Shown: positions 15,605-24,751, numbered from the stretch's first letter. The stretch: DNA of 33,586 bases from Chromatiaceae bacterium (GCA_028277905.1 JANQFI010000083.1:1-33586); one strand, 5' to 3'. Numbers and translations are program-made. The notes: generated by a model not told the origin, from the letters alone.

Positions 15605-18246
15605 CGGCCCGCCCCTGCCGCCAGCGGCGGCTCGACCTCGGCCGGCTCGGCCTGGTCTTCAGACGGCGCCTCGGCACCGGCGCAGCGCGCCGCTGCCGCC
15701 AGTGGCAGGTGCAGGTGGAAGACCGTCCCCCGACCCGGCTCCGAGTCGGCCCGGATCATGCCGTCGTGGTCATCGATGATGGTCTGACTGATCGCGAGCC
15801 CCATGCCCATCCCGGTCTCCTTCGTGGTGTAGAACGGATCGAACAGGTGCGCCATGCGCTCCGGCGGTATACCGGGGCCGTTGTCGGCGACGCCGACGAT
15901 CGCCTCGCCGTCACGCACCCGGGTGAAGATGGCCAGATGGCGATCCGCGGGGGGCCGATCCTCCAGGGCATCGAGCGCATTGCGCACCAGATTCAACAGG
16001 ACCTGCTCGATCTGCACTAGGTCGGCACTCACAGGGATCTCGCCCGCGGTGAGGTCGAGCTCAATGCGCAGATCCAGCTTGCCGGTCTCGAACTCCAGGA
16101 AGCCGCACACCTCCCGCACCAGATAATTGAGGTCTACGATGCTGCGGATGGGCGCCTGCTTGCCCACCAGCGCTCTCAGCCGGCGAATGATCTCGCCGGC
16201 GCGCTGCGCCTGGGCAGAGATCTGCCGCATGGCTTCTACCAGCGGCGGCGTGTCGAGCATGCCGCCCCGCAGCCGCCGGCTGGCGCCCTTGGCATAGTTG
16301 ACAATGGCCCCCAGCGGCTGGTTCAGCTCATGCGCCATGCCGGTGGCAACCTCCCCCATGGTGCTGAGGCGGCACACATGCACCAGCTCGGACTGGTGCT
16401 GGCGCGACTCCAGCTCCGCGCGGCGCATCGCGGTGATGTCGCGGGCATAGATGTTCACATAGTCGAGGTCCGTGATGGGCACCAGGAGCAGGGAATAGAT
16501 CTGCTCGCTCTGGTCTTCCTCGCGCTCGTGGTTCCGGCCCTCGGCCAGCGCCGCCTGCACCTCCTCGATCCACGCCGCCGGCAGGAGCTGTCCCGGACCG
16601 CTCGCCCAGGCGTCCGTGAGGGGCTGGCTGGCCGGGTTCGCGTAGACGATGAGCCCCTCGGCATTGACCCGCAGGATCGGGTTCGGGCTCTCGCTGGCGA
16701 AGCGCGCCAGGCCCTTGATCTCGCGCTCGGCCGCCTTGCGCTGGGTGGCGTCGTGGATATACAGCGTGTACACACGCTCGTCGTCGATGTCGATAGGGAC
16801 GATGGACATCTCCACGGGAAAGCGCAGGCCGTCCGCGCGTCGTGCACGCAGCTCGCCGCGCGCGTGCGGACGGTGGTCATGGTGGCGCCGCGAGCGCACC
16901 AGCATGCTGACGAAGGCCGCGTGGTCCTCCGGGTCCAGGAAGCGCCGCGCGAAGTCGCCGCCGGCGGCATCCTCCGGCACAAGGCCGAGCATGGCCTCGG
17001 CCATGGGGTTGTAATCGATGATGCGCCCGCCGCGGTTCAGTGTCACGATGGCGTCCAGGGAAGCCTCCATGATGGCCGCCTTCAGCGCCTCGGTCTCACG
17101 CATCTCGTGGGCATGTCGGCGGCTCATCTCCTCGCGCGCCTTGATGACCAGATTGGTGAATTGCTGGATCCAGTCCTCCAACAGGAGCAGCTGGTTGCCG
17201 CCGCGCTTGAAATTCGGCTGCTCGATGTCGAGCGCCCGCTCCGAGAAGCGCGTCATGCGCGCCAGCACCCGGTTCAGCCGAGCGGAGACCAGGTAAATCA
17301 GCAGCGTGAACACGACAATGAACGCGAGCGCCGCGATGAGCCGCTGCCGGCGCTCGAAGCCCACCACACGCTCGGCCATCCTTTCGACGCTCGAATGCGG
17401 GATGAAGGTCGCAAATAGCATGTTCCAGTTGGAGCCCTCATACTCCGGCAGCGACGAGGAGGTGACGACGAACTCGGCGTCCCACTGGTCCAGCGGCGTG
17501 CCCGGAAGGAGCTCCCCGGGCTCGTCGGTGACGAGGATGCGCTGCTCGTCGGCGTCTACCAGGGCGACGGCCGAGTTGTCCGCCGACACACTGCCCTCCG
17601 AGGCGGCGAGGAAGGCGGCATCGATGGGGACCACCACCACCAAGTGGCCCATGCCGTAGCCACCGGCGTCCTCGACCGGGTCGCTCACCACCAGATAGGG
17701 TTGATCCTCGACGCGGGCCAACACCGTGCGGACCTCATCCCCGCTGCCGATCCAATTCAGGCTGTCGGCGAGCATCTCTGCCGGCACCGGGCTGTCGCCG
17801 GCTTGGTAGATCTCGCGCACCTGCCCGCGGGTGTCCATCAGGAGCACATGGCTCGGGGTCAACAGCGCATTGCGGCCGAAAAAGTCGGGTAGCCAGAAGG
17901 GCCGAAACCTCTCGTAGACCACGGGCTCGACATTGTCCTCCGGAAACCAGAACAGCGGCTCCAGGTATTGCGCGAGCCGGCGATGGTTGGCGAGCAGCCG
18001 CGCCGTGGCGGCGTAGTTGGCCATATACTGATCGAAGCGCAGCAGGCTCTCTCGCGAGCGCAGGTCCAACCTTGCCGAGAGCTCTTTATTGACGATCTTC
18101 TCCACCGCCCGGCTCTGCACCTGATCCAGCACGCCCCAGACGGCGAGCCCTGCAACGAGGCCGATCAGGATCGCGATCAGCGGCATCGGCAAGTGCCGGA
18201 ACAGCCGATATATTGCCGGTTTGACGGAGATTCTGGGAGGTTTCAC
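15601..18246 (-). CDS. membrane-bound double-PAS sensor histidine kinase
   Basis: The 881-aa kinase has a first transmembrane helix (about 21-41), a periplasmic sensor region of about 260 residues (Cache-like), a second helix (about 303-321), a linker, two PAS domains (about 385-505 and 512-610) and the catalytic core. The phospho-acceptor is His639 in GMAHELNQPLGAI; the N-box is NLVRNALDAL (Asn757); the G boxes are DNGPGIP and GMGMGLAI. The core is of the FixL/DctB type, which pairs with the downstream FixJ-like regulator (4-bp overlap). No haem-ligand His motif of FixL was recognised, so the signal is more likely periplasmic. Translation starts at GTG 18246; there is no good ribosome site, so the exact start is uncertain. 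Confidence 0.92.
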   Translation of the reverse strand: MKPPRISVKPAIYRLFRHLPMPLIAILIGLVAGLAVWGVLDQVQSRAVEKIVNKELSARLDLRSRESLLRFDQYMANYAATARLLANHRRLAQYLEPLFWFPEDNVEPVVYERFRPFWLPDFFGRNALLTPSHVLLMDTRGQVREIYQAGDSPVPAEMLADSLNWIGSGDEVRTVLARVEDQPYLVVSDPVEDAGGYGMGHLVVVVPIDAAFLAASEGSVSADNSAVALVDADEQRILVTDEPGELLPGTPLDQWDAEFVVTSSSLPEYEGSNWNMLFATFIPHSSVERMAERVVGFERRQRLIAALAFIVVFTLLIYLVSARLNRVLARMTRFSERALDIEQPNFKRGGNQLLLLEDWIQQFTNLVIKAREEMSRRHAHEMRETEALKAAIMEASLDAIVTLNRGGRIIDYNPMAEAMLGLVPEDAAGGDFARRFLDPEDHAAFVSMLVRSRRHHDHRPHARGELRARRADGLRFPVEMSIVPIDIDDERVYTLYIHDATQRKAAEREIKGLARFASESPNPILRVNAEGLIVYANPASQPLTDAWASGPGQLLPAAWIEEVQAALAEGRNHEREEDQSEQIYSLLLVPITDLDYVNIYARDITAMRRAELESRQHQSELVHVCRLSTMGEVATGMAHELNQPLGAIVNYAKGASRRLRGGMLDTPPLVEAMRQISAQAQRAGEIIRRLRALVGKQAPIRSIVDLNYLVREVCGFLEFETGKLDLRIELDLTAGEIPVSADLVQIEQVLLNLVRNALDALEDRPPADRHLAIFTRVRDGEAIVGVADNGPGIPPERMAHLFDPFYTTKETGMGMGLAISQTIIDDHDGMIRADSEPGRGTVFHLHLPLAAAARCAGAEAPSEDQAEPAEVEPPLAAGAGR

Positions 18247-18355
18247 GATGGCCGATCCGGAGCCCGGTCGGCCCCTAGTCTAGCCGATGCCAACCGCAGG
18301 CACAGACGGGCGCCGCCACGGCAAAGCCCGCAGCGCCATCCTGGTGCAAGGAAGC

Positions 18356-18387
18356 CAAGGTGCCAGGAGACCAGGGTGCGAGGAGAC
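18356..18387. repeat. 16-bp imperfect tandem duplication
   Basis: CAAGGTGCCAGGAGAC and CAGGGTGCGAGGAGAC lie head to tail, followed by CAAGG. They sit in the 260-bp divergent gap between the kinase and RDD genes, where both promoters should be. Confidence 0.75.
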
Positions 18388-18507
18388 CAAGGCCGAGCCG
18401 GCTGGAAGTCGGCGCCATGGAACCGCAGGTTCCGCAGTGGCGAGGCCATCCACAATGAGACCAATGAGACTGGTTCAACGAGACTGATTGTCCGCACACT
18501 TGGCACC

Positions 18508-19029
18508 ATGGCCCATCGCTCAACCCAACCCCCAACCGGCGGTGCCGCGACGCCCAGGGTCGCCGGCGGCCGCGACCTCACAGGCGCCCGGGCCCCGGGC
18601 CTGGCCCGGCGGATCGCCACCATGCTCTACGATCTGCTGCTGCTGTTCGGCGTGCTGGTCGTGGGCGCCGCGGTGTACCAGATCGGCTTTGCGCTGATCA
18701 CCGGCGCCGCGGACATCAGCGGCCCCGCCAGGCTTCCGTTCCAGCTCTATCTGCTGGTGCTGATCGCCGGCTACTACCTCTACTTCTGGACCGGCGGCCG
18801 GGAGACCCTCGGCATGCGCGCCTGGCGCACCCGGCTGTTGCGCGCGGACGGCAGAGAGCTCGGCGCCGCCGACGCCCTGCGCCGCCTCGCACTCGCCGCA
18901 CTGACCCTGCTGCCCGCCGGCGCCGGGCTGCTCTGGGTGCTGTTCGACCGCGAAGGTCTCGCCTGGTACGACCGCCTGTCGCGCACCCGGCCGGTGCTGA
19001 GGGTCAAGCCCGAGCGCAAGCGCGGCTGA
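18508..19029 (+). CDS. RDD-family inner-membrane protein
   Basis: The 173-aa product has the RDD signature: an Arg in the first helix (PGLARRIATMLYDLLLLFG, with Asp following), then two further hydrophobic segments (LYLLVLIAGYYLYFWTGG and ALAALTLLPAGAGLLWVLF) and a late Asp motif (WYDRLSRTRPV). RDD proteins are small polytopic membrane proteins; a few act as ion antiporters, but most are uncharacterised. The ATG at 18508 follows CTTGGCACC without a clear ribosome site. The TGA stop (19027-19029) is itself the target duplication of palindromic copy 4, so the element begins at the very next base, and the transcript's 3' end must contain it. Confidence 0.85.
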   Translation: MAHRSTQPPTGGAATPRVAGGRDLTGARAPGLARRIATMLYDLLLLFGVLVVGAAVYQIGFALITGAADISGPARLPFQLYLLVLIAGYYLYFWTGGRETLGMRAWRTRLLRADGRELGAADALRRLALAALTLLPAGAGLLWVLFDREGLAWYDRLSRTRPVLRVKPERKRG

Positions 19030-19186
19030 GGCGATTTCTGTCAACACACATACCGCCTGGCTTGTCTTCTCGCCCGCCTGCTTTGTCGCGGCAACGCGCA
19101 CATGGAACGACTATGCACGCGCTGCCGCGTCGCGAAGGCGGACGAGAATCCTGCGCCATTCGTTATGTTTGTTTCCGGCAATCGCC
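19030..19186 (+). mobile_element. 157-bp palindromic MITE-like element, copy 4
   Basis: It is flanked by a perfect direct repeat TGA (19027-19029 and 19187-19189); the left TGA is the stop codon of the RDD gene. The empty site would read GGCTGAGCTC. This copy belongs, with copy 6, to a second variant: the middle arms read TTCTCG and CGAGAA instead of TTTTCG and CGAAAA, and the central stem contains GCGCGC instead of GCGGGC, with the changes matched on both sides. The outward TTGACA (19039-19044, minus strand) points back into the RDD gene. Confidence 0.9.
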
Positions 19187-19289
19187 TGAGCTCGGCGCCT
19201 TCGCGTGGGGGCCCGTGGCGGCGGTCCCCGACCCGAGGCCCGCCAGCCCGGTACCTCCAGTTCCCGCCACCTTCCGGAGCCCAACGCAG

Positions 19290-19928
19290 ATGGATTACCG
19301 TATTGTCCCGGTGACCCCCTTCCAGCAGAACTGCACACTGCTACGCTGCCCCGAGACGCGCGCCACCGCGATCGTCGACCCGGGCGGCGAGTCCGAGCGC
19401 ATCATCGCGGCACTGAACGAGCTGGACGCCGATCCGGCCATGATCCTGCTCACGCACGGCCATCTCGACCACGTCGGCGCCGCCCCGGAGCTGGCGCGTC
19501 GGCTCGGACTGCCCATCATCGGCCCGCACCCGGACGACGCCTTCTGGCTCGACGCCCTGCCGCAGCAGGCCCAGCTGTTCGGCTTGCCACCGCAGGCCCC
19601 GTTCCGGCCGCAGCGCTGGCTGAGCGATGATGAGACCATTGCCCTCGGCCAGCGGCGGCTCGAGGTCCTGCATTGTCCCGGTCACACGCCCGGCCATGTG
19701 GTGCTATTCGATGCCGAGGCTCGACTCGCGCAGGTGGGCGACGTATTGTTCGCAGGCGCGATCGGTCGCACCGACTTCCCGCGCGGCAACCACGCGGATC
19801 TGATCCGTGCCATCCGCGAGCGCCTGTTCCCGCTCGGCGACGACGTGCGCTTCATCCCGGGTCACGGACCCATGAGCACCCTCGGCGAGGAGCGTCACAC
19901 CAACCCCTTCGTGGGCATCCCGGCCTGA
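19290..19928 (+). CDS. metallo-beta-lactamase-fold hydrolase, YcbL/glyoxalase II-like
   Basis: The 212-aa protein has the full two-metal site: THGHLDH (H56, H58, D60, H61), a His in CPGHTPGH (H132), the bridging Asp in VGDVLF (D151) and the final His in IPGHGP (H192). The short length and the GRTDFPRGNHADL block match the YcbL-type glyoxalase II-like subfamily, which can hydrolyse S-lactoylglutathione or other thioesters. The start at 19290 follows CGGAG at about 10 nt and begins with the family-typical MDYRIVPVTPFQQNC. The frame is also open back into palindromic copy 4, which would give a false 76-residue extension. The gene lies 100 bp after the element. Confidence 0.9.
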   Translation: MDYRIVPVTPFQQNCTLLRCPETRATAIVDPGGESERIIAALNELDADPAMILLTHGHLDHVGAAPELARRLGLPIIGPHPDDAFWLDALPQQAQLFGLPPQAPFRPQRWLSDDETIALGQRRLEVLHCPGHTPGHVVLFDAEARLAQVGDVLFAGAIGRTDFPRGNHADLIRAIRERLFPLGDDVRFIPGHGPMSTLGEERHTNPFVGIPA

Positions 19929-19969
19929 GACGCGGCACCCGAGGGCGGCACCCGGGCGGGTGGATTACC

Positions 19970-20003
19970 CGGCTGGGCGGATCATGCGGCTGGGCGGATC
20001 ACG
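19970..20003. repeat. 17-bp tandem duplication
   Basis: CGGCTGGGCGGATCATG and CGGCTGGGCGGATCACG stand head to tail between the MBL-fold gene and the next open frame, differing at one base. Confidence 0.8.
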
Positions 20004-20080
20004 CATAGGCCCGTCTACGGCGGCGTGCGTGCGATTCCCGTTGCGTCCATACTGGAGCAAAGTCCCAGCCGAGAATCCCG

Positions 20081-21007
20081 ATGCCCAAGAGCGACTGGCG
20101 CCCCCAGAGCGCGCCGGTGCCGAGCCAGCCCTGGCTGGTGCCGCCGGAGGCAGCCAGCGATCCCGATGACGAGCCCAGGCGCTCGACACGGGCCCGAACC
20201 TCGGATCGACCGGCCGCTGGTAGGCCGCGCAAGCATTTCGTCGCGCCCCATCCGTACACGCAAAGCGAGCGCGACGCCATCGCCCAGGCGCTCGCCGACA
20301 GCAGACTCGGCGACGCCACCGCCCGCGACATCTTCATCGGCGCCATCGCCTACCATCTCGCCGTGCTCAAGGCGGCGCCGGCGGAGCGCGCCGCACCCGA
20401 GCCGCAGGGGGCGGGGCGGCCAGCTGCAGCCCGGGCCAGGAGCCAAGGCGAGGCCGAGTCCGCGGCGCAGCCGCTGCCCGAGCTGCCGGCGCCGACGCGC
20501 CTCGGCGCCAACCTGGCCGACCAGGCGCAGGCGCTGGCAGGGGCGCTTGACAAGCTCACCGAGCCGGAGCGCGCCGCCTTGCTGTCCGCCCTCGCCGCAT
20601 CCGACCCCTTCCGGCGGGCCTATGGGCCTGGCTACCTCGCGGCCCTGCAGGCCGAGCTCATGCGCATCGCCGATGCAGCCGCCGCCATCACCGGCACGCA
20701 GGCGGAGGACGCCGTGATGGCCGTGCCACCAGGGCGCCGGCCGCAACGGGATCCGGCAGGGCAGAAGCCGTCGCCAATCCAGGGCAAACAGGACCTTGGC
20801 GCCACTGACTTTGCCGCCACTGATGAGCAGGTCGCACTCGCGTTTCTCCGCCATGCCGCGTCCGTCTACGAGCAGTGCTTTGAGGCTCGGCCCGACCCGG
20901 CGCCGGAGGCCCCCTTCGCCCGGGTGCTGAGCGCCATCGCCGCGGCCACGGGTATCGCCATCCCCACCGGAACCGCCCTGCTGCGGCGCGCCTTGGAGCA
21001 AGGCTGA
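20081..21007 (+). CDS. unrecognised Ala/Pro-rich cytosolic protein
   Basis: The 308-aa product has no signal peptide, membrane segment or Cys-rich motif. It reads as two or three small helical blocks joined by Pro/Ala/Arg-rich linkers: HPYTQSERDAIAQALADS at about 55-75, a leucine-rich helix LTEPERAALLSALAASDPF in the middle, and a C-terminal helical stretch FLRHAASVYEQCFEARPD. No family is recognised. The start is ATG 20081. A long frame on the opposite strand (20015-21001) has an implausible Gly/Arg composition and is not used. It lies just upstream of the large DUF349 gene on the same strand with a 97-bp gap, so the two may be co-transcribed. Confidence 0.6.
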   Translation: MPKSDWRPQSAPVPSQPWLVPPEAASDPDDEPRRSTRARTSDRPAAGRPRKHFVAPHPYTQSERDAIAQALADSRLGDATARDIFIGAIAYHLAVLKAAPAERAAPEPQGAGRPAAARARSQGEAESAAQPLPELPAPTRLGANLADQAQALAGALDKLTEPERAALLSALAASDPFRRAYGPGYLAALQAELMRIADAAAAITGTQAEDAVMAVPPGRRPQRDPAGQKPSPIQGKQDLGATDFAATDEQVALAFLRHAASVYEQCFEARPDPAPEAPFARVLSAIAAATGIAIPTGTALLRRALEQG

Positions 21008-21104
21008 CGGCGTGCGCCCCGGCAGTGACCCGAGCCGCCGGTACCCATCCCGAGACCGGCAGGTCCGCTAGAATTCGGAGTTTAGCGTCGCAGCCCGCCC
21101 GCAG

Positions 21105-23990
21105 ATGTTCTTCAAGCAACTCCTGGAGAAGACCCGCAACCGCCGCCAGCAAGATCGGGCGGCGCTCGTCGACATTGTCCGCGGTGCGCCGGACGTCGCG
21201 GCGCGTCGCGACGCTTGCCGCGCCTTGGTGCAGCTAGACGTGCTCCAGGCCGTCGCCAGCGACGACAGCGACCCCGGCGTCCGCGACCTCGCCGGCGCCC
21301 GCTTCCGCAAGCTGCTCTGCGGTCTGGACGCGCAGGCGCCGCCGCTCGCCGAGCGCAGCGCCTTGCTGCAAGGCCTCGCCGACGCGGCGCTGTTGGCGCA
21401 CGTGGCCCAGCAAGGGGCGGAGCCGGAGCTGCGCCGCGCCGCCATCGACCGGATCGAGGACCCCTTGCGGCTCGCGGCCTGTGCGCTGGATGACCCGCTC
21501 GCCGCCAACCGCCAGGCAGCCGCCGAGCGCATCCACGACCGGGCCGCTCTGGAACTGGTGCAGAAGCGCATCGGCAAGCGCGACAAGGCCGTCTACCGCC
21601 TGGTCAAGGAGCGCCTTCGGGCCATCATCGAGGCCGATGAGCGCCCGCGGCGGCTGCGCGCCGAGGCGGATGCCCTGTGCGACAAGCTCGCTCGTCTGGG
21701 GCGCTACAACAACTGGACCCAAGACCTGGCACTGCTCCAGCACCTCGACCGCGCATGGGAGCAGATCGAAGCCGAGCTCGGCGCCGGTCTGGACGCGGCA
21801 CGCCGAGAGCGCCGCGAGCGACTCTGTGCGGACTTTCGCGCAGGCTACGACGCCTACGCCGCCGAGCACGCGGCACAGCTGGCCGCCGAGCGCGCCCTAG
21901 CCGCCGCCGCGAAGCGGCGCGACGAGCTGATCCAGGTGCTACGCGAATGCGCTGGCATCGATGCCAGCGAAGACCTGGCCGAGCGGCTCCATGACATCGA
22001 GCGCGCCTGGCAGGCCGCCAACCCGGGCATGTCTAGCGCCGAGCAGCGCCGCGCCTACCGAGAAGCCCTGGCTGCGGCGCAGGCCCGGCGCGCGCGACTC
22101 GACGCCGATCGGCGCCAGCGCGATGCGGCGGACAAGCTCCGCCGGGACGCCGAGCAGGTGCTGGTGGCCGGCGGGCTGGAGCAACGCCGCGTGCAGGCCT
22201 GCACACAGCGGCTGGAGGCCCTTGCGGCCGCGGGTGCCGTCCCGGAGGCGACGAGCGCCGCGGTGGCCAAGCTGAGCGCGCGCTTCAAGAAGCACCGCGA
22301 TCAGATCCGGCGCAAGCTCGCCACGCTTGAGGAGCGGCTCAGGGAGCTGGACTGCCACCTGGCCGAGGGCCGGCTGAAGCAGGCGGAGCCCCTGTACCAG
22401 AGCATCCGCGCGACCCTGGATCAGGCGCATGGGGCCGGACTGCCCGCTGCCGACACCGGTGATGCCGAAGCCCACCTGAAGCGGCTCGCGCCGCAGCTCA
22501 AGGAGCTGCGAGGCTGGCGGCGCTGGGGCGCCGACACCCGTCGCCAGGAGCTGTGTGAGGAGATCGAGCGCCTCGCCGCCGATACCGAGCACGCGTTGGA
22601 GCCGCTCTCCAACCGCCTCGCCGAGCTGACGGACGCCTGGCGCGCCCTGGACCGCGACGGCACACCGGCGGACGACGCCCTGTGGCAAGGCTTCCGCACG
22701 GCGGCCGACGCCATTCGCGAGCGCTGCAAGCCCTTCTACGACACCCGGGCCAAGATCCGCGCCGCCAACCGCGAGCAGCGCCGGGCCCTCTGCGAGCGGC
22801 TGGAGGCCTTCCTGGACCAGGTGGACTGGGAGCGCATGGACTGGAAGAAGGCCATGCGCGCCGCCCGCGAGATGCGCCAAGCCTGGGCGGCCTTGGAGCC
22901 CGAGCCCGAGGTCGGGGCGGACGAGCGCCGTGACCACCGGCAGCGCCCGCTGGAAGGGCGCTTCCGCAAGTCCCTGCGCCGCCTCGAAGAGGCGCTGGAC
23001 GCCGAGCGCGCACGCAACCTGGCCGAGCGCCGCGGGCTGATTGAGAAAATGCGGAAGCTCGCGGATGAGCCCGATCTGCGCACAGCTATCGAATCCGCCA
23101 AGGCATTGCAACGCCAGTGGCGCCCGACGGTCACTGGCCGCAAGCGCGACGAGAACGCCCTGTGGCAGGAGCTTCGCGCGGCCGCGGACGCCGTCTTCCG
23201 GCGCCGCGATGCCAAGCAGCAGCAGCGCAATGCGGAGCTGGACGGCAACCTGGCCACGCGCATGGACATCTGCGACGCACTGTCCAAGGCCACCGGGCAG
23301 GCCAAGGATGCAGACGCGCTGCGGGCGTCGCTGCGTGAGCAGCAGCGCCACTGGCAGGACACCGATGCGCTGCAGGTGCCCAAGCCCAAGCTGCAAGGGC
23401 TTTGGCGGCGCTGGCAGGAAACCCTTGCCGACGCCGAGGCACGGCTGGAGGCACTCGCGGCCCAGACGCGCTGGGCGGAGATCGAGAGCCTGGAACGCCG
23501 TGCCGCCTGGTGCGACGACACCGCGCGCGCCTTGCTCGCGGCCGACCTTGGGGCCGACCTTGCGGCCGAGCAGAGCACGCCCGATGCGGACAGCCTTCGT
23601 GCGGACTGGACAGCGCTGCCGGTGATCGCCGATGCCGATCTGGCGGAACGCCTGTGCGAATCCGCCGAGATGATCCTCGCCGCTGCCGGCGATGACGCCG
23701 AGGCACGGGACCGGCTGCGATTGCGGATGGAACAGGCCGGGCAACGCCGTGCGGACCTGTGCCTGCGCCTGGAAATCGCCGCCGGCTTGAGCTCACCCCC
23801 AGAGCTCAGGAGTCAGCGCATGTCGCTGCAGGTCCGACGCCTGAAGGCCCGCATGGGGGACGGCGCCGAGCAAGCCGGCACCGAAGACGCCATCACGCTG
23901 CTGTCGGCCTGGTATGCGGAGGCCCCGGCCGCGACGACATCGGACTTGGAAGAGCGCTGTCGGCAGGTCAGGCGCGCCCTGCAACCCTAG
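21105..23990 (+). CDS. large DUF349-repeat protein
   Basis: The 961-aa product is highly charged and helical, rich in Ala, Arg, Glu and Leu. It repeats the DUF349 pattern, in which aromatic/Trp-containing helices such as LWQGFRTAADAIRERCKPFYD, LWQELRAAADAVFRRRDA and LWRRWQETLADAEARLEAL alternate with RxxLCERLE-type helices. The first 200 residues look HEAT-like (VAARRDACRALVQLDVLQAV). DUF349 proteins are cytosolic and of unknown function. The ATG at 21105 starts with MFFKQLLEKTRNRRQQD, as in family members; a TAGAAT element 31 bp upstream (21069-21074) could be a -10 box, without a good -35. The gene converges with the redoxin gene, the stop codons being only three bases apart. Confidence 0.85.
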   Translation: MFFKQLLEKTRNRRQQDRAALVDIVRGAPDVAARRDACRALVQLDVLQAVASDDSDPGVRDLAGARFRKLLCGLDAQAPPLAERSALLQGLADAALLAHVAQQGAEPELRRAAIDRIEDPLRLAACALDDPLAANRQAAAERIHDRAALELVQKRIGKRDKAVYRLVKERLRAIIEADERPRRLRAEADALCDKLARLGRYNNWTQDLALLQHLDRAWEQIEAELGAGLDAARRERRERLCADFRAGYDAYAAEHAAQLAAERALAAAAKRRDELIQVLRECAGIDASEDLAERLHDIERAWQAANPGMSSAEQRRAYREALAAAQARRARLDADRRQRDAADKLRRDAEQVLVAGGLEQRRVQACTQRLEALAAAGAVPEATSAAVAKLSARFKKHRDQIRRKLATLEERLRELDCHLAEGRLKQAEPLYQSIRATLDQAHGAGLPAADTGDAEAHLKRLAPQLKELRGWRRWGADTRRQELCEEIERLAADTEHALEPLSNRLAELTDAWRALDRDGTPADDALWQGFRTAADAIRERCKPFYDTRAKIRAANREQRRALCERLEAFLDQVDWERMDWKKAMRAAREMRQAWAALEPEPEVGADERRDHRQRPLEGRFRKSLRRLEEALDAERARNLAERRGLIEKMRKLADEPDLRTAIESAKALQRQWRPTVTGRKRDENALWQELRAAADAVFRRRDAKQQQRNAELDGNLATRMDICDALSKATGQAKDADALRASLREQQRHWQDTDALQVPKPKLQGLWRRWQETLADAEARLEALAAQTRWAEIESLERRAAWCDDTARALLAADLGADLAAEQSTPDADSLRADWTALPVIADADLAERLCESAEMILAAAGDDAEARDRLRLRMEQAGQRRADLCLRLEIAAGLSSPPELRSQRMSLQVRRLKARMGDGAEQAGTEDAITLLSAWYAEAPAATTSDLEERCRQVRRALQP

Positions 23991-23993
23991 GCA

Positions 23994-24605
23994 TCAATAC
24001 TTGACGGAGCAGCCATAGGGACGTGTTACCGCGTCGGCGACGGGCTTGCCGGCGGCGAGGTCGGCCATGGCGAGGCGCACATAGTTCTGGGCGCCCTCGA
24101 TGTCGGCGAGCCTGGTGCTGGGCCGGTCGTCGATGCCGCCCATGTAGACCAGGGTGCCTTGCTCGTCGATGACGAACATGTGCGGCGTGGTGCGTGCGCC
24201 ATAGGCCTTGCCGATGCTGCCCTCCGGGTCCAGCAGCACGGCCGTCGGCGCCGCGCCGCGGGACTCGGTCAGCTTGTCCGCCTGCTCGGGGCTCACATGG
24301 CCTTGCTTGCCGGGGGCCGAGGAGATGACCGACAGCCAGGTGTAGCCGGCGGCAATGGCGTCCTTCTGCAGCGCCTGCATATTGCCGGATTTGTAATGCT
24401 TCACGACGTAAGGGCAGTCGTGGTTGGTCCATTCCAGGATCACGCGCTTGCCCTCGAGATCGGCGAGCGCCCAGGTCTTGCCGGCCGTGTCGGTGCCGGT
24501 GAGGGCCGGCGCCGGCTTGCCTACCTCTGCCAGGGCATTGGCGGGCAAGGCATGCAGCAGGGTGGCAAGCGCGATGCCGGTAGTGATGACAGGGATAAGG
24601 AACAT
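23994..24605 (-). CDS. exported redoxin / AhpC-TSA-like protein
   Basis: The 203-aa product starts with a signal peptide (MFLIPVITTGIALATLLHALPANALA) and has a thioredoxin-fold domain of the redoxin/AhpC-TSA class. Instead of a CxxC pair it carries a single Cys in TNHDCPYVVKHYKSGNMQ (C64), followed by the cis-Pro region RTTPHMFVID and a second Cys near the C-terminus in YGCSVKY (C200). The separated cysteines suggest peroxide reduction or disulfide chemistry by a peroxiredoxin-like two-step mechanism in the periplasm. The start at 24605 fits the signal peptide; the frame upstream runs through a degenerate repeat and palindromic copy 5 and is not real coding sequence. It converges with the DUF349 gene and diverges from lptA. 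Confidence 0.85.
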   Translation of the reverse strand: MFLIPVITTGIALATLLHALPANALAEVGKPAPALTGTDTAGKTWALADLEGKRVILEWTNHDCPYVVKHYKSGNMQALQKDAIAAGYTWLSVISSAPGKQGHVSPEQADKLTESRGAAPTAVLLDPEGSIGKAYGARTTPHMFVIDEQGTLVYMGGIDDRPSTRLADIEGAQNYVRLAMADLAAGKPVADAVTRPYGCSVKY

Positions 24606-24620
24606 GTCGGGACCTCTCTT

Positions 24621-24712
24621 GGATCTGGAGTCGGGGTCGAGCTTGGACTCGAAATCGGGACCGGGACTGGGATCGGATTCGAAATCGGCATCGGGATAAG
24701 GCTCGGAAATGG
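24621..24712. repeat. degenerate 30-bp tandem repeat built of hexamers
   Basis: Two 30-bp units (24645-24674 and 24675-24704) start GGAYTCGAAATCGG and differ at several positions. A shorter related part precedes them (24621-24644) and another follows. The whole is made of GGGAYC/GGACTC-like hexamers. It lies just upstream of the redoxin start, so it occupies the 5' leader or promoter region of that gene. Confidence 0.75.
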
Positions 24713-24751
24713 CTCGCGTGGCGACGCCTGTGCGGCGGCGCAGGATCCTCA

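Noticed and set aside
20015-21001. 328-codon minus-strand frame as the real gene in place of 20081-21007
   Set aside because: Gly/Arg-rich, low-complexity translation without helical pattern; the plus-strand protein has a more natural composition and a start just downstream of a plausible leader.
21939-23744. 601-codon open frame on the minus strand
   Set aside because: Antisense to the DUF349 gene, with no recognisable domain; typical high-GC shadow frame.
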